The notes under the pieces were generated by a model. That model was not told the origin of the DNA and made no database searches. It saw only the letters and a program-made list of their open reading frames with translations. The position numbers and the translations under genes are program-made. A DNA stretch of 64,000 bases from Zopfochytrium polystomum (taxonomy: Eukaryota; Chytridiomycota; Chytridiomycetes; Chytridiales; Chytridiaceae): positions 1-64,000 of the forward strand of contig JAIVFJ010000017.1 of assembly GCA_025765615.1 (NCBI GenBank), in the 5' to 3' direction. Shown piece by piece: positions 18,342-27,555 of this stretch (position 1 is its first letter; each line of letters begins with the position of its first letter).

Positions 18342-21300
18342 AGCACTGGTGCATTTGCTATCCAGGCTGTGAGTGGTGCAGTTGATGTTGAAGTTGCAAA
18401 GAAATCTTCTTTTCATCCTGGAAATGGTGAGTCCATCAGCTCCCTTTATCTTTGCCTCTTTCTTTTCACCATTTGAAGCTTACTATTTCTTTCCATTTGT
18501 TTCTGTGCAGATGCGTTGAAGTATTCTGCTTACTTGCCTGAGTTTAAGGCTTTAATTTGCAAATTCTGCACATCAGCTGTTGGCCCCAAGAATGTCAGGA
18601 AGCATGCCCGCAAGGTCCATTCAGATTTGAGTCCAGATATTCTTTCAAAGCTAGCTGTTGAGCTTGTGGCTTTGGCATCTAGGAATGTGGTGCTCGATCC
18701 TGCACAGCTGCCTGTTCCTGGCCGTACTCAGCGCAGGGTGCCCATTTTGGTTGTTTGCCCTGGTTTCAAGTGCACCACATGCTCTTCTGTCTTTGTGGAT
18801 AAGAGGAGAGTCCACAAGCTGGAGCACCATATCGATTCCAGCTGTCCATGCACTTTGGCCTCTGTAGTTCCTGTCGCAGCAGTGCAGCGCTGGGCCTACT
18901 TTTGCAGGTTCTTTGAAGTAGAGTCTGGTAATGCTTCCATGCAGGATGAGCTTATGGAATCTCAGTCTGATAGTGCTGCTGAACTTGCTGCTTCAAGTGC
19001 TCAAACCTCTGCCCTCCTTTCTCAATTGGATTGGGGTGTGAAGAATATCAGGAATCTTTCAGCAACTGATAATAGCAGCTTGAACTTGGCCTCAAAAGGT
19101 GTCATACACAAATCAAACTGGGCAGAAATGCACCAATGGCACCAGCTGCTGTCTGGATGTGATCTAAGTTTAATATCTTCCTTAGCACAGCAACCAGAGA
19201 AAAAACCTGCCTGCACCTCTGATGTTGAAATATCTCTTGTGCTGAAGGAAGAGATGTTTTTCAAGTTTTTGCTGGAGGCACATGTTGAGGCAAAGGCAGC
19301 GCCTAACGTTGTGAGATACGCACTCAATCATGACCGGCAAGACAAAGAGGCTGCTGGTCGCAGAAAATTTGGTGTTATGGACAAAACTGCCTGCGATTAT
19401 GCAGTGCCCTTTGTTGGTATGATCAGGATTTTTCTGCGAGCATACAGGCTTGGGCCCAAAGAGCTTGCAAGGATACCTGCAGTGCAGATTGCTTTTGATA
19501 AGCACAAGGAAAGAATTGAGAGGCTTGTGAATGCTGAAGCTTTGAACCAAGTACGCACAGCGTTCTTTCAGTTTTGTGGTGCCCTCATCACAGAATTTGA
19601 TGGTGGTGCTAGAAAACCTTGCACTGCAAAAATTGCAATCGCTTGTTTGGGTGTGGATCCAAGCAGGAAGCTTGCATGGTGTGAGCCGTGGAATTTTAGC
19701 AAACCCCTCTCCGCGCTGATATACCACTTCAGAAGTGTGGGGTACTTTTGCCTGAAGAAAGCCCACATCACCGTGGCTGGAATGGCTCAAAGCAGTGACA
19801 ATGGTGTGATCGGCAAGCAGGATGATCCATCCACTGTACCAGCTCCATATGATGATGATGAGCTGGAAGAGCTTGTGATTGATTTTATGGAATTTCGCTC
19901 AAAGTTTCTGGTGCTGTCTGCCAGCCATGTGTGCGATTATTTACACAGAGCACGAGCTTACTGCCTCAAGACAAAGAATCCTTCCATAAGCCAATTTCAT
20001 GCAGACAATGAAGGCTTCCATTTTGCAGGGAAGAATATCTTTTACAACTCTTTCAAGCCTGTTGCCAGAGCTATGGTGGAGGAATTGATGGAGGACTACT
20101 TGAAAATTAGCCTGCACAAGGAGATGGGCACCGAGCCCTGGAGCGTGGATATGTCCGCTTTGAAAGATAATCTGTGGGACTCCACCAATGGATTTTCATT
20201 TGTCTCTCATCCTGATAATTGCAATGCTGTCAGTGCTGGACCCGATTTGAAGAAAAGGGCTGTCGGATATTTTTTTGATAAGTCTGAATTGAGGAATGGG
20301 GGGCTGGCTGCTGAAATTGGACAACCCTTCCCAAGGGGGTTGAAGATGGAAACATCTTTGGATTGGCTTTCAGATGTGCGTCAGTTCAAAAAGAGTTTGG
20401 CCACATGTATCATGTTTGCTGCAGGTGCTTCAAACAGGGCCACGGAGCTACTGGCTGCCCTGGTGCAGAACGATACTGATTGGCCTTGCACTGTGCGCCT
20501 CTTCAACGGCTGGGTTTTCCTGCAGCAGAGCTACAGTAAAAGCATGGCAAAGAGGGAATCAGTTGTCCTGCACTTTTTGCCAAAAGCTGTGGGCCAAATT
20601 CTTGTAGACTGGCTTGTGCAGGGGCATCCTCTGCACATGATGATTGAGACTGTCATGTTTCAGCAGGAGTGTCCCCCCTTGCTATTTTGGGCCAAGGGAG
20701 GGGTTGTGAAGCCTGATGATCTGTCACAAGACATGTCCCTCAAGACTGCAGCATATGGCCTTGGCGCTGCCACTGGAATACGCATGTTCCGGCAAGTACA
20801 GGCCTTTGTGATAAGGGCAAAACTTGGTGCACATGAGTCTATGCAGCTGGGATCTGCTGGACCTGATACCAATGAGGAAGAAAACGATGGATTGGCATAC
20901 GAGGCTGAACTTCTCCATGAGCTTGAAAGCACAGAGCAGCTTTCCCAAGTGGGTGTGGCACTCACCTTGCAAGCAGGCCACTCTGTCAAGACTGCCCTCA
21001 AGTACTATGGGCTGACACAAGAAGATGTCGTTGGTGTCAACGAGTCAGCCATGGGGGCCTTTCTTGCTGCTTCAAACAAGTGGCACCAATTCTTGGGGCT
21101 TGGGGAAGACAGTCTTGTGTCCAAGGACACTGATGGGGATGGTGATGCTGTTGTGGTTGTCAGTGCAAAGAATTTTGAGTCATTGAAGGTCAAAGCTTAT
21201 CCAGACAAGGACCACCTCAAAAAACCCTCTTGCACAGTGCACCCAGTTTTGAAGACTGGCCCAGTTCCAAGCTCTGTGATAACTGCATTACGCTCAATTC

Positions 21301-23895
21301 ACAGTGGAAAAGATATTGTCCTCAGGGCAAATGGTGGTCAAGCAAAGGCCATTTTCTTGGCAAGCACTAGCAGCAGCACACCCCAGCATTTGCTTGCAGC
21401 TCTTCCAACTGGGACTGGAAAAACAGAAATATGGCTTGCTCCACTCAAGGCAGAAAGAGAGCATGGCAAGCCACTCTGTGTCCTGTTTTTGACACCTTTT
21501 GTTGCATTGGGAAAGGATATAGTGCGGAGGGTTGAAAAGGCTGGGCTTGAAGCACAGTATGTGAGCCACACATCGCTGAACCTTGTCACTATGTCCACTG
21601 CTGTGATTGTTATGACTGTGGATGCCTCACTAAATGCGGAATGCATCAAGTATGCCCTGACGTTGATTGAATCAAGTAGGCTTCAGAGGCTTGTCATTGA
21701 TGAAGCCCATGTGGCACTCTTTGACTCTTGGCGCACAATATTCCAGGATGTGAACAACCTTGGACAGCTGGCTGCCAAAGTACCATTTCTCTTGACAACT
21801 GCAACTCTGCCTCCAAAGCAGGAGGCTACTTTGGGTGCAATTTATGGGTTGCAACAGCTGCATGTTGTGAGAGCCCCAGTTCAGAGAGCAAATGTCAGAT
21901 TGGAGGTGCACAAAGTCAATGGTGGTCAAGCTGAGATTGAGGCGCATGTTCAGATGCTAGTGCGAGGAGTACTTGATCGCGGTCAGTCTGTGATGGTCTT
22001 TGTTACCACCAGGAAGGCTGCAGTCTTGTGGGCTGAAACCTTGAAATGTGGAGTAAGTGTTGAAAGTTCCATCTGTTTGATTTTTGTTTTCCTTGTGAAG
22101 TAAAGCTGACTGTTCTTCTCAGTACTATTATTCTAAAGATGGTCAAGGAGACGAGATAATGGACAATCATCTTTGCAATTTTTTGAACGGAAGATTGAAA
22201 ATCATTGTTGGCACAACTGCCTTGTGTGCAGGAGTGGATTGCCCAGATGTTAGGCTTGTTCTACACATTGGTCATCCCTTCTCCCTGACTCAGTGGGTTC
22301 AAGCAGCAGGAAGAGCTGGGAGAGATGGTTCAGCGGCTTGTGCTCAGATTGTTTTGCACAATGATGGACAATCACATGCTGCAGAAGAACCCTATGAAGG
22401 CATTTTGTTCAAAGATGATGCTGTCAGCTTGGATCGAGATGCAATCAGACAGTTTGTTTCCAGAAACCAGTGTAGGCGGATGACTATATCCAGCTTTTTT
22501 GATGCTGATACTTTTTCATGTGGTGAACATGGCCAAGATGCAAGCTGTGATGTTTGTGACCCTGCCAATCACTGGGAACCCAGCCTCCTGGTTCACTTTG
22601 AACTCAGCAGAACCATTGCAGGTGCAGATTCTAAGACCCAGGACCTTTGTTTGGCAACTGCAGAGAGTGCTCCTCCTGCTTCTTTTTTTGTAACTGCAGA
22701 AAGCAGGAATAAGGGGAAGGCTTCTGCATCTTCTTCAGAAGACAGAATCTCTTCTACTGGCCCCTTTGATCTGTCAAGGCCTGGCCCGCCAGTTACTCCT
22801 CATCAAGTTGGAGTCAAGTTGTTCAGAAGCCAGCTGGAAATCTCTGGAATGGGCACTCTTCTTCCTGCCCCTCAGTTCAACCGTTCCCTTGGGCCAAAGA
22901 GACCAAGATTTTTCACAGAAGCAAACGATATGCAAGAGGAGGATGGAACAACAGCAAGTCAAGTTGAAGAGGAGTTCATTCCTGCAACAAGCCAAGCATC
23001 TGATTTTGCTGTTCCACCAAAACACCCTGTGTTCCCAATGGGCAACAGGTCTGGTGACACATTGTTTCCAAGATTTATCTCAGCCACTGCCCCAGAGGCA
23101 GGTATGTTGAATAGTGCTGAGATGGGTTCTGCTTATGATGGTGTTGGAGGGTATGGCAGTGCTGCTCCTGGGACTTATCCTCCATTTGATTTGCCCTCTT
23201 TGGTTGGAGCATCACCACTGCCAGCAAGGGCAGAAGGCTGTGGTGCTCTTCCTTCCTTCGGAGAAATTGGCTCTAGATTTGATTTCAGTCCCATCAGCTG
23301 CAACATCCAAAGGTGTATTCCAGCAACTGGAACTGGGTTTGCAAAGCAAAGGCAAGCACCAGCTGCAGTTCCTCCTCTAGTTGGAGTGATTGGAAACCCT
23401 CAGATGAAGGCCAGGACCATCCTTTGTATCCAGCAAGCATATCACACACACAAAGGTGATTGTGGAGTTTGCCTTGCGTTGGGCGTCGCACCAGGGCCAG
23501 CACGAATGCATAAAGGTTGGGGGAGTTGCCCTAACTCTGATGCGACCAAAGGATCAAACGTGTGGGCTAAATTTGATGATTCTGCCAGCTGCTATTTCTG
23601 CTACCTTCCTCAAGATGTTTGTGGTGGACAAGGAGTGAAAGGAAACTGCAGATTTCAGAGCAAGTTTTTCATTTTGGATATTCTCAAAGTGCTTGCAACT
23701 CACCGACATGCTCTCGACAGAGCCAGGCAACTGACAACTTCACCAAATGCACTGCCTGGAATGAACCAGCTGCATATTTTGTACCCAGAAAAAACAGGCA
23801 CTGCTCCAGCCAGCTGGTTTAAATTGATGCGGTGGAATGGCCTTCAGGTCTACCCTGCATTTGTTATTGTAGCTGCAGTGATGTTTGCGCCATAG
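18342..23895 (+). CDS. C2H2 finger - tyrosine recombinase - RecQ-type helicase fusion protein
   Basis: Exons 18342-18426, 18511-22052 and 22123-23895 join in frame (1799+ residues; N terminus incomplete). Seen in order: two Cys-His finger motifs (ICKFC...HARKVH, about 18560-18620; KCTTCSSVF...H, about 18770-18840); a tyrosine-recombinase catalytic domain with box I Arg in GASNRATELL (about 20430), a K/R hairpin SKSMAKRES (about 20540), RMFR in the H-x-x-R place (about 20780) and GHSVKTALKYYGL with the His and nucleophile Tyr (20976-21012); then a RecQ-type helicase with LPTGTGKTEIW (Walker A, 21400), VIDEAHVALF (DEAH, 21697), TTATLP and QAAGRAGRDG (motif VI, 22303). A RecQ zinc site follows (CRRM...SCGEHGQDASCDVC), and a C-terminal Cys/His cluster (CGVCLAL...CYFCYLPQDVC). 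Related C2H2-RecQ proteins are common near fungal chromosome ends; the recombinase assignment is from motifs only. Likely acts on DNA in the nucleus, possibly as a mobile-element protein. Confidence 0.85.
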
Positions 23896-24396
23896 GATAG
23901 GGGACTGGACCTTCTCCATTCAAATCCATTCTGTTTCTTGTCTTTGCTTCTTGGTTACTAATTGCTGACGTTTGTTCGTGTTGTTAGAATCTCTTCCTTT
24001 GGTTTGTCTCTTGGCCTGTTTTCTTTGTATTCATTTTCAGTTCCTGTCTTGTTGCAATGAGGCACAGGGGGTTTTTTTTGTAGGTGTCATCCAGACCTTG
24101 GATATCAAACCTTTTTTTCCCCTCGCTTCAATGGTAGGGATGCTAGAACACCCAGCCTCCTTTACGTCTTTTGTTTGCTTGAAATGATATTTCTTTCTTC
24201 AAAAGAAAACTTCTGTCTCCTTGAAGTAATACAATAAAAATGCCCAAAAAACCTCCTTTTTGCTGATACTCTGCAAAGTTGAGTGCCCCAGTAACTGATA
24301 TTGAAGCACAGGGGGTCCCCAGGTTTCTGAAAAATTTAAAGATCCAACGACCCAGCTGAAAGGACTGTGAAACACAGTTGCAAGGCAAAAGTTGTT
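23896..24396. other. Region downstream of the recombinase-helicase gene
   Basis: AT-richer DNA without a recognisable gene. It precedes the tandem 334-bp repeat. No poly(A) signal was assigned. Confidence 0.3.
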
Positions 24397-25021
24397 TGGG
24401 CCAACCTTGACCTGCAAAGGTTACTTAACAGAAATCTCCGCCAGGACCTCAACGTTAGCACCTTTCTAATGTATTTTTGACTGATCAACACATTAAGCAT
24501 ACTCCTACAGCCGTCCACCGCTGTTCTGGAAAAAAGTTCTAAGTGAGGGCTGAAAAAAAAAAAATCAAAAATCCTTTGTGCCCAAGTTTACCTTGCACAG
24601 ACCCGAGCCCAGGATGTGAGGGCAGGACCAGTAAGCAAACCACATGCGTAGAACACGATTCCAGCGTCGAAACGGCAGTGGGCTGTGTTTCCAGAAAAAA
24701 ATTATAAGTGAGGACCAATTTTTTTTTTTTTTGGGCCAACCTTGACCTACAAAGGTTACTTAACAGAAACCTCCGCCAGGAGCTCGTCCTTAGCACCTTT
24801 CTAATGTATTTTTGACCGATCTACACGTTGAGCATAATCCCACGGCCGTCCACCGCCGTTCCGGAAAAAATTTCTAAGTGAGGACCGAAAAAAAAAAAAA
24901 ACGAAAATCCTTTGAGGCCAAGTTTACATTGCACAAACCCGACCCCAGGACGTGAGGGTAGGCCCAGTAAGCAAACCACACGCGTAGAACACGATTCCGG
25001 CGTCGAAACGGCGGTGGACAG
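24397..25021. repeat. Tandem 334-bp direct repeat (about two units)
   Basis: Unit 1 begins at 24397 and unit 2 at 24731, both with TTGGGCCAACCTTGACCT followed by the same succession: TTACTTAACAGAAA, GCACCTTTCTAATGTATTTT, CCGTCCACCGC, an A-rich run, then CACGAT and GCGTCGAAACGGC. Unit 2 ends at about 25021. A sub-motif (TTC-x-GGAAAAAA-x-TTCTAAGTGAGG) recurs within units. A diverged third copy lies at 26975-27130. Confidence 0.8.
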
Positions 25022-25189
25022 CCTCCTGCAAAAGATTTCCTGAGTGGGAGTGCGTTTTGGATCTGGAGTTTTCGGAAAAACCCGCGATATTCCCTGTTTG
25101 CCACTAATCGACCCAAAGTTTTTTTTGCAGATTCGGAATCCTCTCGCAATTCTAGCTTAGAGATGTGACACTTAGAACGTCGAATCACG

Positions 25190-25544
25190 TCATCTTTGTG
25201 CCGGTGGGAGAGCTCAAAGTGTGGGTGGTCGCTGTGGACTTAGTTTTTTTGGCCCTGGTGGAAAACAATAACAAAATGAAAAAATTGACAAAAAAAAACA
25301 ATTAGACTTGGTCTCATATGAGTCCATATTGAGTCCATATTGAGTCTATATGTGTGGACTCAATAGTGAATGAAAACCATAACAAAAACAATAAAATTGA
25401 CAAAAAAAAACAATTAAGGAGACACAAAATGGACTCATTAATGGACTTGATAGTGGACTTGATAGTGTGGACTTGATAGTGGCCCCACTTTCACTAAGTG
25501 GCCCCACTTTCACTAAGTAGGGCCCGGATTGATATGTCTAGGTG
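25190..25544 (-). repeat. Solo tail block related to the 3' region of the second LINE
   Basis: Contains two copies of the same A-rich core as at 11862-12345 (AAATTGACAAAAAAAAACAA near 25285 and 25410), the same lead-in (ACTTAGTTTTTTTGGCCCT), different minisatellite fillers (GAGTCCATATT and GGACTTGATAGT units, GGCCCCACTTTCACTAAGT twice) and the same end motif GGATTGATATGTCTAGG at 25528-25544. No coding part of the LINE accompanies it. Confidence 0.7.
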
Positions 25545-25822
25545 ACCATTGTCACGCAAGTACCATCAATTATTAAGGTGTAGTCATTAAAAATAGTGCT
25601 GAATTCTTTTGAACACTTGGGACCCCCATGCTAGGCACGGGTTTAGAAGGTCAACCTTTTGTTGATCCAAGGTTAATGGCTCACAGAGAATTACTGACGT
25701 AGTTGAAACTAAGGTGTCAGGAACAGGGCAGGACAGGACAAGGCAGACAAGGAACTGAGAGGAGTGATGATTGTATTGGAAACAATAATTCACTTGAGGG
25801 ATGGGACAGGTCCCCCATCCCC

Positions 25823-25830
25823 CTTTTATA
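25823..25830 (-). promoter_or_regulatory. TATA box, outward-facing, left inverted repeat
   Basis: CTTTTATA on the plus strand, TATAAAAG on the minus strand; mirror image of the one at 26817. Confidence 0.5.
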
Positions 25831-25940
25831 CCTTTTGAGAGTCTTTCTTGTCAAGACTCAAAGAAAGTTCCAGAAAGAGCAATTAGTAATACAATGATAC
25901 CAATGATACCAATGACAACAAGACAAGTCAGGAAAGCAAA

Positions 25941-26008
25941 GAAGGTTCCAGAAGGTTCCACAAGGTTCCATGAAGGAATGTTCTAGAAGGTCCCAGAGGT
26001 TTCCAGAG
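25941..26008 (-). promoter_or_regulatory. Heat-shock-element array in the left inverted repeat
   Basis: Shorter mirror copy of the array at 26600-26712, with the same GAA/TTC pentamer alternation (GGTTCCAGAAGGTTCC and following). Confidence 0.55.
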
Positions 26009-26191
26009 GGTGATTCATAACATAAGGCGCATAACATGCGGCCATATTGGATCTTCTAAACGTTGATACTTGTAATTTAACAATCGCAGAAATCTATTCA
26101 CAGACCTACACCTCGTGCATGTTACGGATGAATGGTTGAACAGAATTTACCTCAATAGAACAAAACACATAGAGAATGATGTACTTGTGCG

Positions 26192-26550
26192 TTTATTAGC
26201 CCTTGGTTTCTTGTTGGATTTACAGATGGAGATGAACGTTATAGTTGTATAATTCGTACCGAATACAATAAGTTTGGATTTAAATTGGTGTTCACTTAAG
26301 GGAATATTCGTAATACTCCAGAGAATCTTAAACTTCTTAAATTTGGCAATCTGAATAAAGGAACACTTAAAGAAGATAAATCTAATCTGGGTAATCATAA
26401 AAAGAGAATATCTGGTTGAAGTTAGAGATTTTTTTTAGATGTATCCTTTGCAAACTTCGAAAGCAATTCAATTTTCAAGCATGGAGTCAAATCTTGGATG
26501 TAATTAGATCTAAGACTAGGCAAGACCTGACAGAAAAAGATTGGAAACAA
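26192..26550 (+). pseudogene. Decayed LAGLIDADG homing endonuclease, mitochondrial-intron type
   Basis: Three reading-frame segments in sequence resemble a group I intron homing endonuclease. 26192-26299 reads PWFLVGFTDGDERYSCI, the LAGLIDADG helix with its conserved Gly-Asp, then KFGFKLVFT and a stop. The next segment, in another frame (about 26311-26420), has NLKLLKFGNLNKGTLKED, like the region linking the two helices, and about 26474-26550 reads AWSQILDVIRSK...LTEKDW, like the C-terminal region of these proteins. Base composition is AT-rich, as in fungal mitochondrial DNA. Frameshifts and stops show it is dead. It fills the interior of the foldback element. A direct search against mitochondrial intron proteins would settle this. 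Confidence 0.7.
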
Positions 26551-26599
26551 TAGTTGCATTTAAAGGATTGTTTGCTAAATGTTATGAATCACCCTCTGG

Positions 26600-26712
26600 A
26601 AACCTCTGGAACCTTCTAGAACATTCCTTCATGGAACCTTCTGGAACCTTCTGGAACCTTCTAGAACATTCCTTCATGGAACCTTGTGGAACCTTCTGGA
26701 ACCTTCTTTGCT
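26600..26712 (+). promoter_or_regulatory. Heat-shock-element array in the right inverted repeat
   Basis: Alternating pentamers nGAAn/nTTCn run almost without interruption for over 100 bp (for example GGAACCTTCTAGAACATTCC). The heat-shock-factor site is defined by exactly this alternation, and three units suffice for binding; here there are roughly twenty. It lies about 105 bp upstream of the TATA box at 26817. Confidence 0.6.
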
Positions 26713-26816
26713 TTCCTGACTTGTCTTGTTGTCATTGGTATCATTGGTATCATTGTATTACTAATTGCTCTTTCTGGAACTTTCTTGGAGTCTTGACAAG
26801 GAACACTCTCAAAAGG

Positions 26817-26824
26817 TATAAAAG
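26817..26824 (+). promoter_or_regulatory. TATA box, outward-facing, right inverted repeat
   Basis: TATAAAAG downstream of the GAA/TTC array; predicted transcription start near 26850, leaving the element toward 27 kb. Confidence 0.55.
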
Positions 26825-26974
26825 GGGGATGGGGGACCTGTCCCATCCCTCAAGTGAATTATTGTTTCCAATACAATCATCACTCCTCTCAGTTCCTTGT
26901 CTGCCTTGTCCTGTCCTGCCCTGTTCCTGACACTAAAGGATAGAGCCCCAAACTAAGGGAATTGTTCCCAGCCT

Positions 26975-27130
26975 TTTTTTTTGGCCGACGTTTGCCAGCA
27001 AGGTAAGCTTGTAAAAGGCTGCGCTGAGAGTCTGGCTTTTGCACCTTTATAATCTTCTTTTGACTGATGAACACGTTTAGCATAGTCCCAACACCTACCC
27101 GCTGCTTTCGAAAATGTTGCTATTGATGAC
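26975..27130. repeat. Diverged third copy of the 334-bp repeat
   Basis: Partial match to 24397-25021 in the same order: GCACCTTTATAATCTTCTTT, TGACTGATGAACACGTTTAG, then CCC-x-CTGCTTTCGAAAATG in place of the A-rich run. It lies on the far side of the foldback element. Confidence 0.5.
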
Positions 27131-27478
27131 TGAAGGTTCTCGAGCAGTTCTCCGCATCGCTGAATAACGCGCAGACCGCAGACACATACTCTGCAATTCA
27201 TTCCTCTACGGCAGAGCGATGCTTTGCGTACGCCTCCTTGTGCTCGGTGGCTTTGATGTACCCCAACATCGAGCTGCACGGGTTTTCGTTCATTTTTTTT
27301 TTGGTGGCGAGGCAGGCCACCGTCGCCTTTCGAATGTGGTCCATGGTGACACGTGCTGCCAGATCCAGCCAACCACACCGACCACCTGGCGTTGGCAACT
27401 GCGCCCAGCGCAGTGGGGGGTCTGTCCATTCTTCGGTGACTCTGCAAAAACTCAACCCCCTGCGATAAATATTTATTG

Positions 27479-27553
27479 CACACACACACACACACACGCA
27501 CGCACGCACACACACACACACGCACGCACACACACACACACACACACACACAG
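27479..27553. repeat. (CA)n microsatellite in the 5' leader of the DUF4246 gene
   Basis: CA/CG dinucleotide run of about 75 bp ending 3 bp before the ATG at 27556. Confidence 0.9.
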
Positions 27554-27555
27554 AC

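Larger units (their letters stand above)
25714..26023. repeat. Left inverted repeat of the foldback element
   Basis: Reverse complement of 26579-26933 apart from a few substitutions and lack of one 45-bp unit. Includes a GAA/TTC array (25941-26008) and, on the minus strand, a TATA box at 25823-25830. Confidence 0.85.
25714..26933. mobile_element. Foldback / MULE-like element with long inverted repeats
   Basis: Inverted repeats of 310 bp (25714-26023) and 355 bp (26579-26933) begin GTGTCAGGAACAGGGCAGGA and are nearly perfect; the right one carries an extra 45-bp internal duplication. The 555-bp interior is AT-rich, unlike either flank. A 9-bp direct repeat AAACTAAGG lies at 25706-25714 and 26950-26958, compatible with a Mutator-like 9-bp target duplication, but the right copy is 16 bp outside the inverted repeat, so this is only a candidate. 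No transposase is encoded. Confidence 0.8.
26579..26933. repeat. Right inverted repeat of the foldback element
   Basis: 355 bp; partner of 25714-26023. Contains the longer GAA/TTC array (26600-26712) and a TATA box at 26817-26824, both oriented to drive transcription out of the element to the right. Confidence 0.85.

Noticed and set aside
18342..23895. Starship captain
   Set aside because: A tyrosine recombinase at one end of a region is suggestive, but it is fused to a helicase, is not of the usual captain architecture, and no cargo with bounding repeats could be recognised.
25714..26933. DIRS-type retroelement
   Set aside because: Inverted terminal repeats and heat-shock sites recall DIRS-1, but there is no RT, RNase H or recombinase in the interior, no internal complementary region, and the promoters face outward.
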